Shown: in pieces, positions 21,057 to 32,685 of the stretch
Position numbering within the stretch: position 1 is the stretch's first letter
Layout: each line of letters opens with the position of its first letter
Assembly: GCA_025094145.1 (NCBI GenBank)
Contig: JALLLS010000001.1
Coordinates: 496,001 to 560,000 of the forward strand
Length of the DNA: 64,000 nucleotides
DNA from: Spinellus fusiger
Taxonomy: Eukaryota > Mucoromycota > Mucoromycetes > Mucorales > Phycomycetaceae
Reading direction: 5' to 3'
The notes under the pieces: generated by a model
The model's input: only the letters and a program-made list of their open reading frames with translations
The model's database searches: none
Told to the model about the DNA's origin: nothing
Made by a program: the position numbers and the translations under genes

Positions 21057-22849
21057 CTATTCGTTATCTGGAAGGTAGTACGGACTTTTGGTCCATTTGT
21101 TGGCATCTTTAGTGGGAGAGTGGAGTGTAGCGTTGATTTTTGAATACATTAGATGATCTACAGGTGGATTGCGTGGTTTACTACTGAAATATGGTTTAAC
21201 TGGTGTGTCAGTTGTAGTGGAAACTGGAGATGATAAGTTGTCTTTGTCGAAATAGTCTGTGGGTCTAGTTGAGTCACTGCTGCATACTTCTTTCGCAAAC
21301 ACATAGTCATTGGGTGTGTTCTGTCGATGCAGTGATGTTGTATTGATAGAAAGAACCTTTCCTGGAATTTTGATATGTTTCTGCATCATTGAAGATGAGT
21401 ACGAGTTAACCTTAGTCTGAGATTCACTATATGAGAGAGAATGTTCTTCTCGTGAACTCAAATCACTAAGCACAAGAGATGATAATGCTCGAGGACTAAA
21501 TGGCAATAGGTTAGAGGACAATGTCATATACACTATTGTTATAGGTACCTCAAGATTATAGCGATTTCTATTAATAAGGTTGTTGTAGGTGCAACAATCA
21601 TCCACAATATACATAAAAACATACTGAGACCTCTGGTTGTTTGAATTGTGGTACGGAACCCGCCATACAAAGATGAAGTTAGAACATATGTTCCCAAAGT
21701 AGTACACCCAACAATAACAATCATTTTGACCTATATTATCTTAAAATTAGCTATTTGAATTAACTGTGTTGCATGTAATTACCTTGAAAGCACTTGTTTT
21801 TATATGATCTAAATCGGTACTAGGTTCTCTTCTTGAGGTTATATGCTTTTGGAGTAGAATCAAAAGACGATAACCAGCAATAAAAATAAGAACACAACTG
21901 AGCAAAACATAGAATGACCACAGGAAGTACAAGGTGCGTGTCAAGGCTTCTGCTATGAACATATTCCCATTTTCAGCAAATACTCCAGTAACAAGAACAA
22001 GAACATTGTTCGTTATGAAAGGTGAAAGAAGAATAGTGGTACAGACGATATCAATTAAGCGAGGGTTGCTGAACCATTCGTTATAGATTGTTTTGCTGCT
22101 CTACAAAAAGAAGAAAAAGGTAAGCACTAAGAACAAAGAACTTTTTTTTTTCACTTTCTATCTTTTATAAATAGGTATTTAGTCATAACCTACATCTCCT
22201 ACGGTGTGTGCAATTCCAAAGAAGTAGCTTGATAACGCACTAATACCGAATTGCCATGGAAATTCATGCGCAACTGTAAAATATATATATAAAAAAACAT
22301 AGTTAATATACTTAAATTACTCGTACAGATTTATAGTGAAAAAGCTTACATATTCGAAATATAATGTTGGGTGCAACATCCGTAATTACAATAATAGTTT
22401 GAATGACTCTTACTGTTAGTGATGGTGTAAGAGATTAATATACATGTTACATGGTGCTATAGCCTTCAAACATACATATGTTGTAACAAAGAAGTAGAAG
22501 AAGCATGCAATCAACAGGTCTTGGTCTGATGAATCCTGTCTGAATACAGTAGGTAAAGACTTGCTGTCCCCGGTAACGTATACGATGGTAAAATATATAA
22601 AGGCCTAGTATAAAAGTCAGTTGATATCTTTGCTATTTTATTTCTTAGACAAGTAGAACATTTTGAAATAGATGAATGCACCTTACCTGTTAGTGAGATA
22701 ATAGAAGAATAGACACACCCAGCGATAAATATGCTTCTGATTACATCGTCGAATTCGCAGTCTTTTAATCTTATTCGCCAATCACAGTAGCAAGTATCAT
22801 TCTCACAAAGCAGCCAGAATACAGGCATGTCGACTTCGAAGTAGTGCAT
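21057..22849 (-). CDS. Multi-pass membrane protein with Ser/Thr-rich tail, unknown function
   Basis: A gene of about seven exons can be read on the minus strand from ATG 22849 (MHYFEVDMPVFWLLCENDT) to TAG 21057. The first exon is 22687-22849; later blocks include AHEFPWQFGISALSSYFFG, NEWFSNPRLIDIVCTT, LIFIAGYRLLILLQKHI and LCILWMIVAPTTTLLIEIAI. About seven or eight hydrophobic segments are spread over the protein, followed by a hydrophilic C-terminal tail of roughly 170 residues rich in Ser and Thr. The N-terminus carries several Cys (CENDTCYCDW) and a possible N-glycosylation site. The topology recalls a seven-helix receptor, but no GPCR class motif was recognised. It may belong to a family restricted to early-diverging fungi. 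Introns are 50-120 bp with normal borders. Exact exon limits in the middle are less certain. Confidence 0.62.
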
Positions 22850-25124
22850 CGCTTTACTATGTGTATTTTGATAAATAATAGGAGTCCGCCTTGGATGTCT
22901 ACGATAATAAGCAGTCTGCTATACCAGGAGGTGTGTTGAGAAAGGAGATCAATACAACTAGATTTGATTAAAAAAAAGGTACAAGAGAGAAAGAATGGAA
23001 TCATTTGTCAAAAGATGAATTATAGTATTTTTAGTTGAGTATAACTGATAGGTGGGGCTTAATCCGGTAAATTTTGGACTTTATTAAATGGATTGAACTA
23101 TTGTTTCTTATCCAATACTAAATATTCTTCTAACTTTATTTTTCTAAATCACGAAGAGTGTGTTAATAATTATCGTTTGATAGAAAGTTTCGAAAACTCA
23201 AGCTTGAGGTTACATTAATTATTACAAAAAGAATCATTAGGGGCACTAATTGAATACAGAAAGTTCTCATGGCAAATATCATCAAACCTTGAATAAAAAA
23301 TACCAATAAACAGCAGCCTATAAGCAAAACAGACCTAAAGAGCCAAATTGATTTATTTCATTATAAGCAACATGACACCTTATTCCGATGGGCCCTAAGC
23401 TATTGATATAGTTTTTTATGATGCTGCCTAGAACTTAGTACGACATAACTGATTGGTTTTTCATGTCCAGAAAACTATTAAAATATACGTAGCACTAGTG
23501 TATAAAAGCACTACACAAACATATTGTTGGCTTCACGAGATTTGTTTTAAAACAATCGTTAATTACACCATGTTACACCCAATACTGATAATTAAATATT
23601 AGTGATGTCCACACTACTGATTTCCAACAATACTATTTACTAGTATACCATTGGGTGAAGGCATATTTTGTTACCTAATTGCTCTACTATTTTGTGAACT
23701 AAGTATTCATCTAAAAAGTAAAAAAAGAAAAAAGAAAAAGAAAACTGCTGGATAAACAATATTGGTTTAAAATTAAAATCAATTTATAGATTCATTCACT
23801 TATTTTTCCCTTTTTCTCTTTATTTTTAAATCAAACAATAATAGTAAAAGATCTGCTTAATATGTGTAGTAAAGCTATAAAAAATGCATAAAAAGAGTTG
23901 ACAGTGATGTTTTGGCTATGCTCTTTTGAATCATGTGATATAGACAGATCCGATTTTATTAATTTGAATTATACACAAATAGCATTTCGGTCTATCTTTG
24001 TTTTATAAGTTAGCTCCAAGTATATTTCTTTAAAATGATAGGAAATAAAGGGTAACGAAAGAAATACATAGGATGAATAAACACATATAATAACACATAA
24101 GATAGAATAAACAAATATAGAGAGTATAGAGCCGAAACTATAAGTAGTACAGGCGAAGCATATATCATAGAAAAGAAATAATGAGTATTTATGCGCTTAA
24201 TATATTTCAATTGCCGTTTATTATTAGTGAGAAACTCAATATTGTAAATTGATTAAGAAAAGAATATATTTCTTTACAGAAACATTAGGCAAATCCAGTA
24301 ATTGTAACAACCAATAGTAAAAAAATATAGTAGACTCACATGTATTTCGCTCGACAAACATTGTGAACCCTGCTTAGTCTTATTATATAGCCTCTGATTC
24401 ATAGCACATAAAAGGTTTAGCTTTAACATGTTAATAGCACATTAAACAACGATTGATATATATCTTTATAAGTGTACAATAATTATAGTTGATGACATAA
24501 CTCTTGTTACATTTCTATTTCACTACACAATATTATATTCTATTTGGTATGACTTTTGACACCATCAGTTGAACTATGGTTGATTGGATATAGTATCCTA
24601 ACAGTAGTTTTTTTCTATTTATACTATTCAAGTTCCGTCTCTCTTGTTCTTAGTTGAGAAATTATTTCAGTACTTTTAGTCCAAAACTATTTTATCTTTG
24701 AGTTGTATTCACTATTCCCAAAAGTAGACATACGTATTGGTTCGTTTTTGGAATCGGAATCTCACAGAGGTATCACTGTCTGTCTTTAAATATTGTATAT
24801 CAATGTCTCCGATCTATTTACGATCTACAGGTGAGATTGTCCATTAGAAAATATATTATCAATGGTATTTATTATAATAGCCTTTATAGATCTATATAAA
24901 TGGTAAAATAATATGTATTTGTTTTTTAAATAAAGTATAGAATTCAGCTTCAAGATAGAGGCTTGAAATCATTAATAAAGTGTAGTACAATTTTTTGTTA
25001 GTCTAATCCCATTAAAGCAAACAGTAGAAAAGTGATGAAAGTACAAAGGTTTTTACACACAATGTTTAGGAAAATTTATAAAAAATTAAGGGGGAGGGCA
25101 CAAAGAAAAGAGGTCACGGCTGTA
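22850..25124. other. Gene-poor AT-rich region
   Basis: No gene was recognised. Only short open frames occur. A faint resemblance to the Lys-rich part of the Fanzor relic at 19.65-19.85 kb can be seen at 24010-24230 (both run into TTTATTAGTGAGAA-like sequence), but it is too weak to call. Confidence 0.35.
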
Positions 25125-27038
25125 TACACACCTAAAGATTTTTAGGATATAAAAGTAAATACACGGACAATAAAATCGCAATATTCTTATGATTGGCTAA
25201 TGTGTTTAAAAAGGGTATTTTCGCTGTCTAAATGAACTATTTTAAACTCTGTCTGCCTATTCTAGCAATAGCTACACTATCTTCATAAAGTATTGGTATA
25301 TCTTTGGGGAAATTATAGTATAGAAATATAGTATGGTTCCAAAAAGACTTATGTGTATCTTAGTTTAGTGTAGCGATAACTACACCGGATTCTTTTTTGA
25401 TGTTTTGATGTTTTGATGTTTTGGTGGATTAGCTACTACTAGCTAGATGTTTGTTTGATTGCTGTTGATTAATAAGACTCAAAGGCTTCATTCTACGAAA
25501 TGAGATTAAGCTATTGACATTCTGGTTTTCCACAGCAGGAGTACCTTTATATGAATAATTAGTTATGCAACACTGGGGTAACTCTGGCTCTCTCCTCGAG
25601 GTATCTTGCAAACCTTTCACAATTGACTATTGAAGATGTATGTCCTGATAGAGATAACTCGGCTTCTATTCAATACCAGTGATTGAACTTTTTACTGCTA
25701 TAATCTTCAGAGCAGGTTCCATGAAGAAAAGAAAAGAAAGACGAGTTGACCTTTCTCTTATACTATTTCTGTTTTATAATTGGTTTTCACATATCATTGA
25801 TTCAATCCGTGATTTGAAAACCAAGTTGTGCTAAAGCATAAAACTTGTATATCTATCAATGGAAACTGTGAATCCAATGGGTTTTCTATGCACATATACA
25901 GTCTCATACAATGAGTGAGTTGACAGAATTCTTTTTATTTTATTTTGAAAAAATAAAGGTACATCTATCAGTCAAAGATGTTCATAAGAAAAGATTCATG
26001 GAATAATACAATATTTGGAACAGTTGTTCTTTAACTGATTGTCTACATTCTTATTATAAAGAGATTGCTCGGTGCTTTGTAATAGAGTCTTTATTTTTAA
26101 TTACTCTAGTCCCTTTATCATTGCCCATAACTGTCAAACAGTATTCTTCAGAAAAAATAACCTTGTTTTTATACAATAGGACGATCTTGTCTATTGTAGT
26201 CTTTGTGAGGTCGACATCGTCAGCAATCTCTTGATAAGTAATATGTATTTTCTATTGTCCTATAATTTGACCTCTAATAAAGATGTCATGCTCTCTTCTT
26301 TTGATGGGACTATCTTCATGTTCTTGGCTAAGAGGTGGCTGATTTTCATTGCTTGGAGTCATTGCTTGAGTAAGTTGTAAAATAAAAATAGAAAATTGAT
26401 TTGCTGTCTACTCATTTTTGCATGGAACTGTATACCTCACCAGAATAAGAATATTTTTTATTCTTTGTTCTTGTTATTATCTTGTTATTTTTCACACTGC
26501 ACATACAACTTAACGCCCAAGTACTTGTCAAGATGAGCATAACTAATCAAGGTAATGTAATATTATTAACAAAGAAAAACAATAGAAAGAAGTGATAGAC
26601 ACCACCAAAGACTATTCTAGTGATAAAAAGGTAAGCAGTGTCTTCATCTGGGCTATGGCTTATTCTAATGTACAAGACACTCATTGTATTATTATTAGGC
26701 AAGTAAATACTCCTTTCAAATCAGCCTCAGGTGGTCTTCTATACTGTCTAAGGTATCTAGCGTGTATATTCTATTTCTATGAGAGAATGCACTTGGGCAG
26801 TAGCTATAGTCATACTATAGTATTATCTATACTATTACAATAAACAATTCTATTCATAAACAATATATTCTATTGATAATACAATTTGATATTGAGGTAT
26901 CCACAAAAGGAAACAATTATTTAGATACTTGCAGACCTTTTGATTTTAAACACAGTTCCATATAAGGGCAAAATTCGAGATGGACGTAAAGGGATGATTG
27001 TGTCACTGATTAAAGGCCAGAAAATCTTTGGGTGTATA
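25125..27038 (-). mobile_element. CACTA/Plavaka-like derivative, copy B, with nested relics
   Basis: The left boundary TACACACCTAAAGATTTT at 25125 and the right boundary AAAATCTTTGGGTGTATA at about 27021-27038 are the family termini in reverse orientation. The right 640 bp (about 26400-27038) is the left subterminal part of the intact element, with its short ORF broken by one stop. 25150-25270 matches the other subterminal region. The interior (25300-26400) is foreign and includes a Tc1-like helix-turn-helix relic. Old and inactive. Confidence 0.65.
26000..26390 (-). pseudogene. Tc1-like transposase N-terminal relic
   Basis: The minus strand reads IIGQ, a stop, then TYQEIADDVDLTKTTIDKIV and LYKNK: a helix-turn-helix DNA-binding segment, paralogous to YQEISDDFDITKNTVSNIV at 34380-34440. 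Stops and the missing catalytic part show it is a relic. It is nested in copy B of the CACTA derivative. Confidence 0.5.
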
Positions 27039-28039
27039 GTTAATTTAAAGATGGTGGTATTTAAGACGCTGTTTGATCTTAAGAAGCGTGTAGAGCTGTG
27101 GTAAGAGTATTATACAACACAGATAAGTCACAAAGTTAAGGTGTTTTAGGGATACATTTAACGTGTACAAATTTTATAGCTTTCTAGACTGAAGAATACT
27201 TGATAAGAAAGTGAATTAGCCCAAAAAGACAGTGTGCCTGAAACTGTCAGAACCAACTAAGAAACCAGTTTAACTAAAGTGAAAGACCATCAAATGATCA
27301 GGCTTATAAGAAATCTATTAAAAAACTGTCTACAAATTTTATCTTAGATCTATCCCAAAATCTTATTTTTATTCGTTTTTACCGAGCTACTTAAATACAC
27401 ATCTATCTAATAAATGAGGATATTCTTAATTATTTCTTTGTAAATAAAGTATCTGATATAACCCAAATAACGTGGCAGTCCTACCTGCCCTACATTGCAA
27501 TAGTCATACAATCTACAGTACTGTTACAAAAGTGTGTTTTTGTGTGTAATATATTTGAATAGACGATGAGAATAGAGAAGACCTTTCATATCAGAAAGAG
27601 AATACCGTTCATTAAACCTGATCATTCAAGCACTTATTCAATGCATATCACACAAGACTATGATATTCAATGTTTCATTTTTACCATTTTATGAAAATGT
27701 TTTATTATGTTCCATGTATTTCTTTTACTACTGTCTAGTCTTAGCTTATCGGCTTTCTTTTGGGTGGGATAGATTGGTAAGTGACATAATCTTAAGTTCT
27801 CTGAGGATTTCTCATTATATTGTGGTATATACTGTCGATTCAATGATATGAAAGGTAAACACCAATTTTTTGTATTTTAATCCAGAGTATTGACCCACCA
27901 TTTGTACTCTTCTATATTACTATTTTAAATTGATGTGTATATATTGAGTCTTCTCTAATGATGTGTTAAAAATAAAGATGAAAATCGATAAGAAACAACC
28001 TCTCAAGATAGTGTCACATTCTATCTCAGTATCAGATAT
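27039..28039. other. Spacer between CACTA copy B and the intact CACTA element
   Basis: AT-rich; short frames only, no recognisable motif. Confidence 0.35.
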
Positions 28040-28600
28040 TACACACCAGGAGATTTTTCTGGCCTTTAAGCGATGATATCTTCGCCTTTTAAAACTGAAA
28101 ATTTCTTGTCTTTTATGGAACTGTACTTGAAATCAAAGGTTTGCAAGTATCCAAAATTTTCTTACCTTTTATGGAATACCTCAATATCAAATTATATTAT
28201 CAATAAAATATTGTTTATGAATAAAATTGTTTATTATAATAATATAGCTAATAATACTGTAGCTAATAATAATATAGCTAATAATATACTATTACTATAG
28301 CTACTGCTGTTCTAGGTATATTCTTTCATAGCAATAGAATCTATACCCTAGAAGCCTTGTGCTTTAATATTGGGAGATAGATAACTATGCTCAGGAGTAT
28401 ACCCTAGACAGCCTAGACCGTATAGAAGGAAGAAGACCACCTTGGACTGACTTGAGAAGAGTCTTAACTTATCTAATAACAGAAGAGTATATTAGTGATA
28501 GTTCAATCAAGAGAGATAGTATGCTTACCTTTTAGTTAATACTTGTCTTGAGAATAATAAGCCATATGCTATCTATTAAAAGAAGAGTCAGTACTATGTC

Positions 28601-28852
28601 TTGTACATTGCAATGAGCTCAAGCCCAGATGATGACACTGCTTACCTTTTTATCTCAAGAATAGTCCTTGGTAGTGTCTATCACCTCCTTCTATTGTTTT
28701 TCTTTGTTAATAATCACACATTACCTTGCTTATTTATGCTCATCTTGACAAGTACTTGGGTGTCAAATATTATAGGCAGTGTGAAAAACAACAAAAGAAT
28801 AACAGACAAAAGAATAAGAAAATATTTTCATTTTGGTGACGTATCACTTTAG
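28601..28852 (+). other. Short recurrent ORF in the CACTA left subterminal region
   Basis: An 83-codon frame (MSSSPDDDTAYLF, then a long hydrophobic stretch LLLLFFFVNNHTLPCLFMLI) lies upstream of the transposase gene. The equivalent frame is open in copies at 18352-18648, 51925-52221 and 56171-56467 (98 codons, MPNNNT start) and broken once in copy B. It may be a small membrane peptide gene, or merely transposon promoter sequence that happens to be open. No homologue is recognised. Confidence 0.3.
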
Positions 28853-28940
28853 CCTCCACTTTCCAATAATTTATTAAGTCAAAATCCTTAAGTCAAACAG
28901 CTCACTCTCTTTCTGTTTTTATATTGAAATCTCTTTTACC

Positions 28941-31932
28941 ATGTCCCTCACCACCATCAACTTCAAGAAGAATAAAATTCCCACCTGCACTGTCTGCCAA
29001 AAGACATTTAAGACCAAGGAAAATCTGAAATCACACCTTTCTACTCATAAAATGTAAGGATAATCTTAAGTCTAAAAGTAATGTTGCTCATTCTCTACTA
29101 TGAATAGTTTCATGCCTGAGTCTTCTTCTGGGTATTTATTGTAGAAACAGAAGCATAGAATAATAAGAACCAAACTCATCATGATTTTTTTCTATTGTTT
29201 ACAGACCTCTCCCCGCCATCACCACAGTCTTCCGTGTAGAAGAGGAAGGTGATGATGACCAGGGGTTTGTTGTTGAAGATGAGGAAGTTCTTGAAGAAGA
29301 ACCTCTTTGGGTTACCGGGGAAGATGATTTCGACAGCAGCAACAACACCTTTGAGGAGGCTGCCTCTGTAGATGATATCTTCCCATTCTCGACAAAGCTG
29401 GAGATGATCATACATCGTTTCTTTACTGAAAATGAGGAACGTATCTCAAGAAGATTTGCAGGGGAGATCATCACCTTGTGCAAAGATGTGAGAGAGGCTT
29501 GTCTTGCCAATCCTCAGGAGAAAGTCCCTGCTTTAAACAGGGTTCTTAACCTCGAGAAGAGGGTGAGAAGCCATGTCCCCAAGTTCCACACCACCACCCA
29601 TAATGTTACAGTGGTTGAAACCTGCAAAGGCTTGCCCCCCACCACCACTATCCACCAGTTCTCTATGAACAAACCCTCCGAGCATTTGAGGCTCCTCACC
29701 GCCAACCCCCTCAAGACAAAGATGCTCTCTGCCCTGCCAGACAGAACTCCAAATCAACGAGTTTCTGTAACTCAGGGAGAGAAGTGGAGAACTCACCCGC
29801 TGTTTCAGCACCCCATGGTCACTGTTACCATCAACGGTACTTCTGTTGATCTCTGGGTTGGAGACATTGTGCATGCCTCTCTCGGTGAAACAACAACAAC
29901 AACATACAGGCTCGCCTCTTTCTTCATGCAACATGGTAGACTGATGGCTGAGGCTTATGAAGCAACACCTGGCTTCTCTGTTGGCAGCGTTGTCATTCTT
30001 GACATTGTTAGAGACATTAAGATTTCTTCCACTACCCACATTAACTCCACCAACCACCACCCTCTCAAAAGAGTCACTACTAGCTCCAGAAGACAGTTCA
30101 TGCCAGTGAAAATTGTGCCTCTGAACTTGTTCTCAGATGACACAAGTGGAAACACCACCAAGAAGTGGAATAAGTTTGAGAGTTGGGTGATGTCTCCTGC
30201 CGCAATGGCATTCAAAGAACAAAACAGGGTTGAGAATATGTTCTTTCTTTGCACCAGCAACAAGTTGTCGGCGATAGAGATGCTTCCGGAGCTGGTAAAG
30301 GACTTGGAGATGTTGGAGAGAGGCGTCGAGATGTTCGATGTGGAGTTTGGAGAATCTGTCCTTGTTGTTGGTGTACTTCACCTCATCATGGCAGACAATC
30401 CTATGCATGCGGCTGTGGCATGTAGTCTCGGTGCAAGTGCCAATCTACCATGTAGAAAATGTTTCTGGAGGAAGGGAAGTGGAAGTGCAGTAGTGGAGGG
30501 TGCCCCTGCCAGAAGAAGAGAAGAGTTGGTGGAGATGTGCCAACAGTACAACAACAACCCCAACAATGCCAGCCCCAGAAGTAACCCCAGCACTGGCTAT
30601 AAGCTAACTGGTGGTGAAGCCCTCTTGTCTCTCCAGTCGTGGGATCCCTCCAAGGATTGCCCAGTAGAAATCTTGCATACTATCCTCCTTGGTGTTGCCA
30701 AACACCTTGTGATTGGTATGGTGCCATTTTACACAGAAAAAGAAGTCAAGCACTTGGAAGAAAGCTTCTTCAACTACAACTCAAAGGCTTTCACAAGAAA
30801 GCACCGCACAACTTTTCGCCTCTGTGGCTCATATCTCGGAAGAGATTTTAAGATCATTGTTCAGCAGATGCCCACCATTTTGAATCAATTAATTCAAAAA
30901 CGACTCATCAGCAACAATACTTCAAAGGCAATCATTTTTGATTGTTTTGTTAAGCTCGGTTCTCTTGTATCTCTGTTATACATGCAAAGAATTGAAACAT
31001 CCTTAGATGTTTATTTGAACAATGTGGAGTCCATTGTCACAGATTTGAAGAGATCAATTGCCAACTACGATGCATTGGCAGCACCCAGCAAGTCTGCAAA
31101 GAAAGCAACCATTGGCAGCACTCTCAAGTTGCATTTGCTCGGTCATCTTTGTGAAGACATTACTCGCTTTGCCTTGCCCATTCATTATGAAACAGAAAGA
31201 GGCGAGCAATTCAACAAGTTTATCCGTGAAAGGATAATCTTCACTAACAGACGCTCGCCCTCTCAAGATGTTGCCGTTTCCTTTGGGAAAAAGTACATGT
31301 CGGTACACATCTTCCAAGGTGGGTACTGGCAGGTACCAGGCTATGGTGGTATTCTCACTGCTGGTGCCAAGGTTAAGCTGTTCCAACAGTTCCGTCCTCT
31401 TGTTCTCTCCCATGAGCCTGCTGATAATAATAGCAGCTCCAAAAGTATTGTTGTTGGTCTTGCTGGTTTGTTTTTGTTGTCTTCTGCTGTCTTGCCTGTC
31501 TTTGGTAAGATTGTTGCCATTGAGAAGAATATTGCCACAATTCTTCCATACAACTTCAAACTAGCCTCTGACCAAAACTCACTCACTCACTCACAACATC
31601 TGGCTTTTGCCAAAGAAACCCACAACCTTTCCTCTTTTTTTGCCATTGGCCTTAAAGATAACATTGGAAACAATGTTGTCTTGCCCTTGAGCACCACTGT
31701 TGAGGTGAGCTATGATGGTGTAGTAGTTGTAGAGGCAGTTGATATTCAGTCAATGAATGAATGCACTGTGCTCAATGTAAGTAAGTTTGGCTCTCTCTTT
31801 TGGACAATGACCACTGGAGTTAATTCTGTGTGTCCCACAATAAATATTTTTAAACATTGTTATGCTGCAAATACTGTGGGTTTAAGGGTAACATATTATG
31901 TTAAGAGAGGAATATCAGTGACTGAGTTATAA
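28941..31932 (+). CDS. CACTA/Plavaka-like transposase (C2H2 finger + Tnp2-type domain)
   Basis: Two exons (28941-29053 and 29205-31932) give 946 residues. Exon 1 encodes a classical C2H2 zinc finger (CTVCQKTFKTKENLKSHLSTH), probably for binding the element's ends. An acidic stretch follows (EEEGDDDQG, EDEEVLEEE). The rest resembles Tnp2-type transposases of CACTA/Plavaka elements: LFSDDTSGN and KKWNKFESW (about 265-285), VVGVLHLIMADNPMHAA with a conserved Asp, CRKC, and DCPVEILHTILLGVAKHLV. The intron has GTAAGG and TTTACAG borders. Codon use is even and no stop interrupts the frame, so the protein may be functional. Which acidic residues form the DDE triad cannot be fixed without alignment. 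The gene sits between matching terminal inverted repeats. Confidence 0.82.
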
Positions 31933-32150
31933 AATTAAGAAGATTCTTGTTCTATTTTTTGTCTTTACAGCCAATTTTCTACTTTATAATTGCAAAGTCA
32001 ATTATCTTTGTTCTGATAGGCAGGCAGAGTTTGAAATCGACCCTCTGGACAACGAAAAGGCATTTTCAAACACATTAGCCAATCATAAGAAGATTTTGAT
32101 TTTATCCTCAGAATATTTCCTTATATATCCCAAAAATCTCCTTGTGTGTA

Positions 32151-32685
32151 ATATACTTTTATTATTTTAATGAAAGCTAGAATAATTATACTGTCTTGTA
32201 TTATGTGATACTTCTTGTACAAAAGCAATGTGTAGGTTTTGAAGTTAGTTTCAGAGTGAACAACAGAAATGACTATCACATTTCAAACTTCACATACTTC
32301 TTAGCTTAAATTTACATAGATTTAGATATGTGAAGTACTAAATAATTTGCTCATAAGCCTATTTCTATTGATATTGGTTTTTTTTTCAAAAGATTTGCTC
32401 ATCTGATTTCTTTAACATTTACATAATATTCACAAACATGAAATTTGAATGTGTCAAAAAATACTTTTGGGATACAGAAAATAATAATTTTAAAACATAA
32501 AGAAATCAGATGTGCAAATCGTTTGAAAAAAAACCTCCCAATAAATAACACCCTGTTCTTATTCAATTGAAGGCTTAAGGACCATATATGGAATTATAGT
32601 TATAAAAAAGTAAAATAAATAAATGTAAATGGTTACTATAAATTTGATGTTACAAATATTCTCGGCACTACTATAATAAGAATCC
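32151..32685. other. Spacer between CACTA element and Tc1 twin 2
   Basis: AT-rich. It contains an imperfect inverted repeat: TTTTTTTTCAAAAGATTTGC near 32380-32399 against GCAAATCGTTTGAAAAAAAA near 32514-32533, with further pairing between them. It could be a small MITE-like element of about 160 bp. Confidence 0.4.

Larger units (their letters stand above)
28042..32148 (+). mobile_element. Apparently autonomous CACTA/Plavaka-like DNA transposon
   Basis: A 4.1-kb element. The left end is CACACCAGGAGATTTTT (28042-28058); the right end, inverted, is CACACAAGGAGATTTTT (32132-32148), one mismatch in 17. TA lies outside each end (28040-28041 and 32149-32150); it could be a target duplication or part of the terminus. 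Inside is a two-exon gene for a C2H2-finger/Tnp2-type transposase with no stop or frameshift. The left subterminal 600 bp and right subterminal 200 bp are shared with five shorter copies in this window. This is the only member here that could supply transposase in trans. Confidence 0.8.

Noticed and set aside
24010..24230. Possible third Fanzor fragment, because it shares a TTTATTAGTGAGAA-like stretch and a Lys-rich frame with 19650-19850
   Set aside because: Similarity is short and low in complexity, no Zn ribbon or NRD motif follows, and stops are frequent.
29179..31586. Several long minus-strand frames antisense to the CACTA transposase
   Set aside because: They have no motif, overlap a well-supported coding exon and result from its even base composition.
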